DNA of 64,000 nt, taken from contig CP066552.1 of the NCBI GenBank assembly GCA_016415585.1, positions 1,240,001-1,304,000 on the forward strand, in the 5' to 3' direction. Shown piece after piece: positions 38,292-46,018 of this stretch. The notes below the pieces were generated by a model that saw nothing but the letters and a program-made list of their open reading frames with translations, made no database searches and was not told where the DNA came from. The DNA comes from Pectobacterium carotovorum. GTDB lineage: Bacteria > Pseudomonadota > Gammaproteobacteria > Enterobacterales > Enterobacteriaceae. Each line of letters starts with the position of its first letter. Within the stretch, counting starts at the first letter, position 1. Position numbers and translations under genes: made by a program.

Positions 38292-40006
38292 TGGTGGATT
38301 GGGATGATATGGAATGTCGCGTTGCGCGTGAGGAAAGCCGTTATCAGGCAGGTATAGGCACTTGTTCACTGGCGTTACAGGTAGGTTTCTTCTTTGATGG
38401 TCTGAAGCGAAATATCAATGTGGATGAAGATAGCCAGCGTCTGACTAATGTAGGGCGCTTGTTTCGTGCTCATCCAGAAAGAAGAACGTCGGAGATTGGT
38501 TCGTCATATGTTTATTCTGCGGTCTACGTTCCAGGATTAGGCACCCCACTTGATGATACAGCCACTGAGCGCTTACATAGCATTATGGATGCCAGACAGA
38601 AGGCACTGCCCGAGGATTATACCGATGCGCTGGTTGAACAGGGGAAAGAAACGGCGGTAGATACCGTTAAAGGTGTTTTTAAAGGCGACTGGAGTCAGGT
38701 GCTCTCCAATAAGCTGGACGACCTTCGGACCATGAAGAGTGGCCTCGACGCAGCAGCGTCCGCTGCCAAAACGGCGGCAACCCGCGCCCTGCTCGAAGCT
38801 GCCGAACCTATTCGTGATAATCCGATCGTGGCTGAGTTGCTCATGACCGGCGTCGATGCGCGGGTGGATTCAGCAAAGAACCAATTCAAGCTAAACGTGG
38901 CTGATGTAAAAAAAATTAATCAACTGCCCATCAAATTGATCCAGATTTCGGTGTTCGGTGCCGATCTGGGAGCCGCGTTGGCCCGGCGTTTTATCGACGA
39001 GTTATTGGAGTCGGTCTGCACCAAAGTAGGGAACGAGTATCGCTACGAAGACAGTAAAGTCGAGGTCATTTTTGCTGGCCTGTTCGACTGCACGCGCCGC
39101 AGCTCGCTGGACATGGGGGATACCGTGGCAACCGTCTCTGATGGGGCCGGACTGGTTGCCCGGCACCCTGTTGTTGGCATGATCACCACGGCTTTTGGCG
39201 CGAAAGTGATTGCGTTTGATAAACCCCTTCATCCCGCGGTAAAAAGTGCCTTGCACCTGATAGCGGCACATGAACGACGAGAATCCCGTCCTCTGTTACC
39301 TCTGGGGCCGCTCAAATCAGGCTGGCGTGAAGTGCTCTGCCCCGGCATCAGTGAAGATGTGACGGGAGGACTGCTCCCCAACGAGCAGCGCACCAGCGCC
39401 GAGCTGTGTCGGGTGCCGCTGCGACAGATGTTCGAAACGGCGCGCAGGGCGCAGGTGCCTTTTCCTAATTTCCGAACTTTACAGAAGACATCACGTAGAG
39501 TCTCCAGCTACTTCATCATGCAGGATAGTCGGCTGGGCTACTCCGCGAAGGCATACAGTGAGTTCTACAGCAAATGGGTGGGGAAAACGTCCCCCACCCC
39601 GGAAGCGTTCGAACTGCACATGATCCACTATTGCGTCTGGCTAGGGGAAAAACTGCATGATTACAAGATACTTTTCAAAAACGCGACAGGAAGCGAACGG
39701 GATAAACTCAACGAGCAGTGGGGCTGGCTGAAGCAGGTCGAGTACGATGCAGATAATGTTCGGAGAAGCCGGGGGCTACGCCGGCAGATGTACCAAGGGG
39801 CCGATTTGGTGAAGTTCTTTAATGAAACTAAACGAGTGCCGCATGAGGCAGATATTTTCTTCAATTATTTTATGCACGACTTCGCATCAGAGGAACTCCG
39901 GTTCGCTACGTTGAACGATCAGGCGGGTACGATGTTGAGGAACAATAACTTCTTCGTCCCACGCGGAATCGAGGTATTAACTGCTGATGACGAGGCCACA
40001 GCATGA
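38291..40006 (+). CDS. DUF2235/Tle1-like T6SS effector candidate, copy 1
   Basis: A 571-aa protein with the DUF2235 layout: LQVGFFFDGLKRNINVDE, TNVGRLF, VYVPGLGT, a helical insert (about 100-205), VFGADLGAALARRFIDEL, VIFAGLFDCTRRSS, HLIAAHERR, WREVLCPGISEDVTGGLLP and C-terminal FNYFMHDFASEE. In Tle1 phospholipases the GADLG position is GxSxG; here Asp225 replaces the Ser. Asp356 (ISED) and His529 (MHDF) align with the remaining triad. It is either a non-Ser enzyme, an inactive paralogue or a divergent hydrolase. ATG 38291 is used; GTG 38288 is an alternative start. It overlaps copy 2 of DUF3304 by 4 bp. Confidence 0.82.
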   Translation: MVDWDDMECRVAREESRYQAGIGTCSLALQVGFFFDGLKRNINVDEDSQRLTNVGRLFRAHPERRTSEIGSSYVYSAVYVPGLGTPLDDTATERLHSIMDARQKALPEDYTDALVEQGKETAVDTVKGVFKGDWSQVLSNKLDDLRTMKSGLDAAASAAKTAATRALLEAAEPIRDNPIVAELLMTGVDARVDSAKNQFKLNVADVKKINQLPIKLIQISVFGADLGAALARRFIDELLESVCTKVGNEYRYEDSKVEVIFAGLFDCTRRSSLDMGDTVATVSDGAGLVARHPVVGMITTAFGAKVIAFDKPLHPAVKSALHLIAAHERRESRPLLPLGPLKSGWREVLCPGISEDVTGGLLPNEQRTSAELCRVPLRQMFETARRAQVPFPNFRTLQKTSRRVSSYFIMQDSRLGYSAKAYSEFYSKWVGKTSPTPEAFELHMIHYCVWLGEKLHDYKILFKNATGSERDKLNEQWGWLKQVEYDADNVRRSRGLRRQMYQGADLVKFFNETKRVPHEADIFFNYFMHDFASEELRFATLNDQAGTMLRNNNFFVPRGIEVLTADDEATA

Positions 40007-40521
40007 GCGCGGCAAGCGGTTTGGCGAGAGCAATCTCGGGGCTGATCACGGCGATATGGCAGATCTTGCCGCGCTGGGGGCGGTGGACGGCAAGCATTCT
40101 GCTGGTGCTCTGGCTGGTCTGGACGTTCCTGATTCAGGAACGGCATGGCGGGGCGTCAATCGTTGTCCATTCGGTGATCGATCGTCCCATTAGTTACGTT
40201 TATGTCAACGGTAATATGGGTAGCAATACCTTTGCGTTTGATGGATTTCATGCCGGGGGAGGAGGAAGTGCTGGCCCCTATCGGATAGACGGAGATACGG
40301 TCAAAATAGATTGGCTACTAAGCGCCACTCTAAAGCAACAAGAAGAACAGGGATTTCAGCCTGAGAAACATACTATCACCTTACCTATGCCTAAACGAGA
40401 GAAAGGTCAGAATGGTTTCTGTGTGCTGATGTTACCTGATAATAAACCGATGGTAAGGTGGGCTGAAAGCTGTGCCGTTGAAATGGATAGTATCGTCGAT
40501 ACCTATAGAACAAGGAGATAA
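40003..40521 (+). CDS. DUF3304-like membrane-anchored protein, copy 2 (candidate immunity)
   Basis: A 172-aa paralogue of the 37776 product. The first ~75 residues (amphipathic helix, TM helix and RPISYVYVNGNMG) are almost identical. Differences cluster at about residues 78-90 (AFDGFHAGGGGSAG), 104-118 (LSATLKQQEEQGFQP) and 150-163 (WAESCAVEMDSIV). Its ATG overlaps the stop of the preceding Tle1-like gene (ATGA). The role as an immunity or accessory protein is inferred from pairing and topology. Confidence 0.75.
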   Translation: MSAASGLARAISGLITAIWQILPRWGRWTASILLVLWLVWTFLIQERHGGASIVVHSVIDRPISYVYVNGNMGSNTFAFDGFHAGGGGSAGPYRIDGDTVKIDWLLSATLKQQEEQGFQPEKHTITLPMPKREKGQNGFCVLMLPDNKPMVRWAESCAVEMDSIVDTYRTRR

Positions 40522-40526
40522 ATAAA

Positions 40527-42239
40527 GTGGATTGGGATGATATGGAATGTCGTGTTGCGCGTGAAGAGAGTCGTCATCAGGCAGGGATAGGTACTTGCTC
40601 ACTAGCGTTACAGATAGGCTTCTTCTTTGATGGTCTGAAACGAAATATCAATGTGGATGAAGAGAGCCAGCGTCTGACTAATGTAGGGCGCTTGTTTCGA
40701 TCTCATCCTTTAGAGATTAAAGCCAGCCTCACATCCTCGTACGCTTACGCTAAAGTTTATATTCCTGGTTTAGGTACAACCCTTGACGATACGCCGTCCG
40801 AAAGGCTGGACAGCATTATGGACGCCAGACAGAAGGCGCTGCCAGAGGATTATGCCGATGCGCTGGTTGAACAGGGTAAAGAAGCGGCGGTAGATACGGT
40901 CAAGGGGGCTTTCAAAGGCGACTGGAGTCAGGTGCTCTCCAATAAACTGGACGACCTGCGCACCATGAAGAGTGGCCTCGACGCCGCCACGTCCGCTGCC
41001 AAAACGGCGGCGACCCGTGCTCTGCTCGAAGCTGCTGAACCTATCCGAGATAACCCGATAGTGGCTGAGTTGATGATGACCGGCGTCGATGCGCGGGTGG
41101 ATTCAGCAAAGAACCAATTCACGTTGAACGTGGCGGATGTAAAAAAAATTAATCAACTGCCCATCAAGCTAATCCAAGTTTCCGTTTTTGGTGCCGATCT
41201 GGGAGCGGCGTTAGCCCGACGCTTTATCGACGAGTTAATGGAGTCGGTCTGCACCAAAGTAGGGAACGAATACCGTTATGAGGACAGTAAAGTTGAGGTC
41301 ATTTTTGCTGGCCTGTTCGACTGCACGCGCCGCAGCTCGTTGGACATGGGGGATACGGTGGCAACCGTCTCTGACGGGGCGGGACTGGTTGCTCGGCACC
41401 CTATTGTTGGGCTTATCACCACGGCTTTTGGCGCGAAAGTGATTGCGTTCGATAAACCCCTTCATCCGGCGGTAAAAAATGCCTTGCACCTGATAGCGGC
41501 ACATGAACGACGAGAATCCCGTCCTCTGTTGCCGTTGGGGCCGCTCAAATCAGGCTGGCGTGAAGTGCTTTGCCCCGGCATCAGTGAAGACGTGACGGGC
41601 GGGTTGCTACCCAACGAACAGCGCCCCAGCGCCGAGCTGTGTCGGGTGCCGTTGCGACAGATGTTCGAAACGGCGCGCAGGGCGCAGGTGCCTTTTCCCA
41701 ACTTTAAAACGCTTAATCAGAAAGACCCCTACGTGGCAAGCTACTTCATCATGCAGGACAGCCGGCTGGGCTACTCGGCGAAGGCATACAGTGAATTCTA
41801 CAGCAAATGGGTGGGGCAAATGAACCCGACCCCGGAAGCGTTCGAACTGCACATGATCCACTATTGTGTTTGGCTGGGGGAAAAACTGCATGATTACAAG
41901 ATACTTTTCAAAAACGCGACAGGAAGTGAACGGGATAAACTCAACACGCAGTGGGGCTGGCTGAAGCAGGTCGAGTACGATGCGGATAATGTGCGAAGAA
42001 GCCGGGGGCTGCGCCGGCAGATGTATCAGGGAGCCAATTTGGTGAAATTTTTTGATGAAACTAAGCGGGTGCCGCATGCGGCGGATATTTTCTTCAATTA
42101 TTTTATGCACGACTTCGCATCAGAGGAACTCAAGTTCGCTACGCTGAACGATCAGGCGGGTACGATGTTGAGGAACAATAATTTCTTCGTCCCACGCGGA
42201 ATCGAGGTATTAACTGCTGATGACAAGGCCACAGTATGA
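40527..42239 (+). CDS. DUF2235/Tle1-like T6SS effector candidate, copy 2
   Basis: A 570-aa near-copy of the 38291 product, with the same GADLG, ISEDVTGG and MHDF motifs. It differs mainly after LFRSHP (LEIKASLTSSYAYAKVYIPG), and in FKTLNQKDPYVASYF before the conserved IMQDSRLGY. It uses a GTG start at 40527 after AAGGAGATAAATAAA; copies 1 and 3 have ATG with an extra Val or Met-Val at this point. A 5-bp gap separates it from its DUF3304 partner; it overlaps copy 3 by 4 bp. Confidence 0.82.
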   Translation: MDWDDMECRVAREESRHQAGIGTCSLALQIGFFFDGLKRNINVDEESQRLTNVGRLFRSHPLEIKASLTSSYAYAKVYIPGLGTTLDDTPSERLDSIMDARQKALPEDYADALVEQGKEAAVDTVKGAFKGDWSQVLSNKLDDLRTMKSGLDAATSAAKTAATRALLEAAEPIRDNPIVAELMMTGVDARVDSAKNQFTLNVADVKKINQLPIKLIQVSVFGADLGAALARRFIDELMESVCTKVGNEYRYEDSKVEVIFAGLFDCTRRSSLDMGDTVATVSDGAGLVARHPIVGLITTAFGAKVIAFDKPLHPAVKNALHLIAAHERRESRPLLPLGPLKSGWREVLCPGISEDVTGGLLPNEQRPSAELCRVPLRQMFETARRAQVPFPNFKTLNQKDPYVASYFIMQDSRLGYSAKAYSEFYSKWVGQMNPTPEAFELHMIHYCVWLGEKLHDYKILFKNATGSERDKLNTQWGWLKQVEYDADNVRRSRGLRRQMYQGANLVKFFDETKRVPHAADIFFNYFMHDFASEELKFATLNDQAGTMLRNNNFFVPRGIEVLTADDKATV

Positions 42240-42751
42240 GTGCGGCAACTGGTTTGACGAGAGCAATCTCGGGGCTGATCACGGCGATATGGCAGATCTT
42301 GCCGCGCTGGGGGCGGTGGGTGGCAAGCATTCTGCTGGTGCTTTGGCTGGTCTGGACGTTCCTGATTCAGGAACGGCATGGCGGAGCGTCAATCGTTGTC
42401 CATTCGGTGATCGACCGCCCCATTAGCTATGTGTATGTCAATGGCAATATGGGAGGGAATACCGACGCATTTGATGGGCTTAATACGGGAGGCAGTTCTG
42501 CGGGACCTTATCGGATAGAGGGAGATACAGTTAAGATAAAATGGGAACTGGCGATGACCCGCCGACAATATGACGAATTGGGCTATCGCCCTGAGATTCA
42601 TACAGTTATTTTACCAATGCCTAAGAGAGAAAAAGGACAAGATAATTTCTATGTGCTGTTTCTGCCGGATAACCAGGTGATGGTGCGCTGGGTTGGGTGG
42701 GGTATTCCTGGTATGAAAGATGTGATTGATACTTATCGAACAAGGAAGTAA
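42236..42751 (+). CDS. DUF3304-like membrane-anchored protein, copy 3 (candidate immunity)
   Basis: A 171-aa paralogue with the conserved N-terminal anchor. The variable blocks here read DGLNTGGSSAG, LAMTRRQYDELGYRPEI and VGWGIPGMKDVI. It keeps LPMPKREKGQ and the closing DTYRTRK of the family. Its ATG overlaps the stop of Tle1-like copy 2, and Tle1-like copy 3 begins 2 bp later. Confidence 0.75.
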   Translation: MSAATGLTRAISGLITAIWQILPRWGRWVASILLVLWLVWTFLIQERHGGASIVVHSVIDRPISYVYVNGNMGGNTDAFDGLNTGGSSAGPYRIEGDTVKIKWELAMTRRQYDELGYRPEIHTVILPMPKREKGQDNFYVLFLPDNQVMVRWVGWGIPGMKDVIDTYRTRK

Positions 42752-42753
42752 AG

Positions 42754-44469
42754 ATGGTTGACTGGGATGATCTTGAATGTCGCGTTGCGCGTGAAGAAAG
42801 CCGTCATCAGGCAGGAATAGGCACTTGCTCACTGGCGTTACAGATAGGCTTCTTCTTTGATGGTCTGAAGCGAAATATTAATGTGGATGAAGACAGCCAG
42901 CGTCTGACTAACATAGGCCGTTTGTTTCGTGCCCACTCTCTAAAAATAAAAGCAGACCTTACTTCTTCATACACGTATGCCAAAGTTTATATTCCTGGTT
43001 TAGCTACCCCCCTTGACGATACGCCATCCGAGAGACTGGACAGCATTCTGGACGCCAGACAGAAAGCGCTGCCTGAGGACTATGCCGATGCACTGGTTGA
43101 ACAGGGGAAAGAAACGGCGGTCGATACTGTCAAGGGTGTTTTCAAGGGGGACTGGAGTCAGGTTCTCTCCAATAAGCTAGATGACCTGCGGACCATGAAG
43201 AGCGGCCTCGATGCCGTAGCGTCCACTGCCAAAAAGGCGGTGACCCGCGCGCTGCTCGAAGCCGCCGAGCCGATTCGAGATAACCCGATCGTGGCGGAGT
43301 TGATGATGACTGGGGTTGATGCTCGGGTAGATTTGGCTAAAAACAAGTTCAAAGAAAGCATTGCACTGAGTAAAAAGGAGAACCAACTGCCCATCAAACT
43401 AATCCAGATCTCGGTGTTTGGTGCCGATCTGGGGGCGGCGTTAGCACGGCGCTTTATCGACGAATTGCTGGAAACACTCTGTACCAAAGTGGGAAACGAA
43501 TACCGCTACGAAGACAGCAAGGTTGAGGTCATCTTTGCTGGCCTGTTCGACTGCACACGCCGCAGCTCGCTGGACATGGGGGATACCGTGGCAACCGTCT
43601 CTGACGGGGCAGGGCTCGTTGCCCGGCACCCTGTTGTTGGCATGATCACCACGGCTTTTGGTGCGAAAGTGATTGCATTCGATAAACCGCTTCATCCCGC
43701 AGTCAAAAGCGCCTTACACCTGATAGCGGCCCATGAACGACGAGAATACCGTCCTCTGTTGCCTTTGGGGCCGCTCCGGTCCGGCTGGCGTGAGGTGCTA
43801 TGCCCCGGCATCAGTGAAGACGTGACGGGAGGACTGTTACCCAACGAACAGCGCCCCAGTGCCGAGCTGTGCCGGGTGCCGTTGCGACAAATGCTTGAAA
43901 CCGCGCGTAGGGCGCAGGTGCCTTTTCCCAATTTTCTCACTCTTGATGCTAAAAACCCACGAGTAGCCCAATATTTCATCATGCAGGATAGCCGGCTGGG
44001 CTACTCGGCGAAGGCATACAGTGAGTTCTACAGCAAATGGGTGGGGCAAATGAACCCGACCCCGGAAGCGTTCGAACTGCACATGATCCACTACTGCGTT
44101 TGGCTGGGGGAAAAATTGCATGATTACAAACTACTCCGCCAAAACGTGAGTGGAAGTGAGCGGGATAAACTCAACGCGCAGTGGGGCTGGTTGATACAGG
44201 TCGGGCGCGATGCGGAGAACGTGTTGAGAAGCCGGGGGCTGCGCCGGCAGATGTATCAGGGAGCCAATTTGGTGAAGTTTTTTGATGAAACTAAGCGGGT
44301 GCCGCATGCGGCGGATATTTTCTTCAATTATTTTATGCACGACTTCGCATCAGAGGAACTCCGGTTCGCTACGCTGAACGATCAGGCGGGTACGATGTTG
44401 AGGAACAATAACTTCTTCGTCCCACGCGGAATCGAGGTATTAACTGCTGATGACGAGGCCGCAGCATGA
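42754..44469 (+). CDS. DUF2235/Tle1-like T6SS effector candidate, copy 3
   Basis: A 571-aa member of the tandem set and the most divergent one: a different helical block (AKNKFKESIALSKKENQLP), FLTLDAKNPRVAQYF, and KLLRQNVSGSERDKLNAQWG with WLIQVGRDAENVLRSRG. The GADLG, ISEDVTGG and MHDF motifs are unchanged. ATG 42754 gives MVDWDDLEC. Its stop is followed by a short remnant and then the PAAR gene. Function as for copy 1. Confidence 0.82.
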   Translation: MVDWDDLECRVAREESRHQAGIGTCSLALQIGFFFDGLKRNINVDEDSQRLTNIGRLFRAHSLKIKADLTSSYTYAKVYIPGLATPLDDTPSERLDSILDARQKALPEDYADALVEQGKETAVDTVKGVFKGDWSQVLSNKLDDLRTMKSGLDAVASTAKKAVTRALLEAAEPIRDNPIVAELMMTGVDARVDLAKNKFKESIALSKKENQLPIKLIQISVFGADLGAALARRFIDELLETLCTKVGNEYRYEDSKVEVIFAGLFDCTRRSSLDMGDTVATVSDGAGLVARHPVVGMITTAFGAKVIAFDKPLHPAVKSALHLIAAHERREYRPLLPLGPLRSGWREVLCPGISEDVTGGLLPNEQRPSAELCRVPLRQMLETARRAQVPFPNFLTLDAKNPRVAQYFIMQDSRLGYSAKAYSEFYSKWVGQMNPTPEAFELHMIHYCVWLGEKLHDYKLLRQNVSGSERDKLNAQWGWLIQVGRDAENVLRSRGLRRQMYQGANLVKFFDETKRVPHAADIFFNYFMHDFASEELRFATLNDQAGTMLRNNNFFVPRGIEVLTADDEAAA

Positions 44470-44519
44470 TCGTTGCAGCAAGCCTGACTATTCAACTAAA
44501 AGGACTAAAAAATGGGTAA
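44466..44519 (+). other. Possible remnant of a fourth DUF3304 start
   Basis: An 18-codon frame including its stop (MIVAASLTIQLKGLKNG) overlaps the end of Tle1-like copy 3 with the same ATGA arrangement used by the real DUF3304 genes. Its GCAGCAAGC..TGAC core resembles their first codons. It probably marks where a repeat unit ended or was deleted. The match is short. Confidence 0.3.
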
Positions 44520-44778
44520 CGCCGTTAAAGTAGGCGATAGCGACACCGGGCAGGGGAGCCATCCACCTACGCCTGTCGCTTCAGGATCATCAACGGTTAA
44601 GGTTGACGGCCTACCGTTGGCCCGACAAGGCGATCCGCTGGCTTCTCACGGCCATGACCGGAGCATTAGCAGCGGTTCATCCAGCGTACTCGTTGATGGT
44701 AAACCCGCGGCGCGAACGGGTGATGCAGTGAGCTGCGGTGGCGTGTTGATTGGTGGAGGAACGGTCACCATTGGGTGA
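44512..44778 (+). CDS. PAAR-domain T6SS spike-tip protein
   Basis: An 88-aa PAAR protein that caps the VgrG spike. Typical repeats are seen: AVKVGDSDTGQGSHPPTPVA, STVKVDGLPLARQGDPLASH, SSVLVDGKPAARTGDAVSCG and GVLIGGGTVTIG. His/Cys residues suited to zinc binding lie at SHP, SHGHD and SCGG. AAAGGA precedes ATG 44512. It carries no toxin extension, so cargo is likely loaded through VgrG and the DUF4123 adaptor. It closes the island. Confidence 0.92.
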   Translation: MGNAVKVGDSDTGQGSHPPTPVASGSSTVKVDGLPLARQGDPLASHGHDRSISSGSSSVLVDGKPAARTGDAVSCGGVLIGGGTVTIG

Positions 44779-44834
44779 TGGCTTCGCCGCGTCCGTGCGG
44801 CGTATCCTGAGGCTCTTGGAAATTTTTGGGTTTG

Positions 44835-45866
44835 TTATAAATTCAACGCCTTCTGGAATATCCCGTCTTTCACTTCCTGTGGCGTGACCACGCCGGTGTC
44901 GAGTACCCAGCCGCTGATTAAGGCGGCGGGGGTGACGTCGAATGCTGGGTTGTAGACGGCGGCGTTCTGCGGTGCCCACTGGCAGTGGCCGAAGCTGCCG
45001 GAAACGCCGGTGACTTCGGCGGCGGCACGCTGTTCGATAGGGATGGCTCGACCGTCTGGGCACACGGGATCGTGCGTGGTGTGCGGTGCCGCGACGTAAA
45101 ACGGAATCTGGTGATAGTGCGCCAGTACCGCGAGGCTGTAAGTGCCGATCTTATTGGCAACGTCGCCATTAGCCGCAATGCGGTCTGCACCGACCCAAAT
45201 TGCATCGACCTGACCCTGCGCCATCAGGCTGGCGGCCATCGAATCACAAATCAGTTGATAAGGGATGCTCAGCTCGCCCAGCTCCCAGGCCGTGAGGCGT
45301 CCGCCCTGCAATAGCGGTCGAGTTTCATCGACCCACACCTGCGCGACTTTCCCCTGCTGATGTGCGCGCAGCAGCACGCCGATAGCGGTGCCGATGCCTG
45401 CCGTTGCCAGCCCGCCGGTGTTGCAGTGGGTCAGTAAGCGGCTGTTGGGTTTTACCAGCGCAGCGCCGCGATCGGCAATGCGCTCACACAGAGCGCGATC
45501 TTCTTCTACCAGGCGCAGGGCTTCCTGCACCAGTGCATCGACAAACTGCGGCTGTGCCAACGCCAGCTTCATGCGATCCAGATTGTTCATCAGGTTCACC
45601 GCGGTAGGACGCGATGCCCGCAGCGTCTCCAGCGCCTGCGCCAGTTCGGCTTGTGATAACCCTTTCTCGGCCAGCAGCGCGAGTAGCAGGCTGGCGGACA
45701 GGCCAATCAGTGGTGCGCCACGTACTCGCAGCGTCTGAATATGCTCAACCAGTGACGCGACATCCGGACACGGGCTCCAGCGTTTTTCTTGCGGTAGCGC
45801 CTGTTGATCGAGGATCCACAGTTGGTTATCAACGATTTTCAGGCTGGTTGTGTTAAGTGTCTGCAT
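44835..45866 (-). CDS. mtnA: Methylthioribose-1-phosphate isomerase MtnA
   Basis: A 343-aa eIF2B-like aldose-ketose isomerase. The catalytic Cys lies in [13 protein letters not shown] and the Asp in [20 protein letters not shown]; the N-terminal [10 protein letters not shown] and C-terminal [19 protein letters not shown] are typical. It converts methylthioribose-1-P to methylthioribulose-1-P, the MtnB substrate. It is divergent from mtnK, with MetJ-like boxes between. Its 3' end abuts the T6SS island (PAAR gene, 56 bp). Confidence 0.95.
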   Translation of the reverse strand: MQTLNTTSLKIVDNQLWILDQQALPQEKRWSPCPDVASLVEHIQTLRVRGAPLIGLSASLLLALLAEKGLSQAELAQALETLRASRPTAVNLMNNLDRMKLALAQPQFVDALVQEALRLVEEDRALCERIADRGAALVKPNSRLLTHCNTGGLATAGIGTAIGVLLRAHQQGKVAQVWVDETRPLLQGGRLTAWELGELSIPYQLICDSMAASLMAQGQVDAIWVGADRIAANGDVANKIGTYSLAVLAHYHQIPFYVAAPHTTHDPVCPDGRAIPIEQRAAAEVTGVSGSFGHCQWAPQNAAVYNPAFDVTPAALISGWVLDTGVVTPQEVKDGIFQKALNL

Positions 45867-45919
45867 AGGTCGTTAAATCCATGTTGCATCGATATTCTTA
45901 TTCTGCCAAGATGCCTGAT

Positions 45920-45951
45920 AGATGTATAGACGTCCGAACGTTTTTATGTCC
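45920..45951. promoter_or_regulatory. Tandem MetJ boxes between mtnA and mtnK
   Basis: Contiguous 8-mers resembling AGACGTCT: AGATGTAT (6/8), AGACGTCC (7/8), GAACGTTT (5/8) and TTATGTCC (4/8). The position in the 152-bp divergent promoter fits MetJ repression of both genes. Confidence 0.65.
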
Positions 45952-46018
45952 ATATATTTATTTCAAAAATAGTTTTAATTTAAGAACAGTTTTGATTTCA
46001 GAATAGCGAGGAGTTGGA

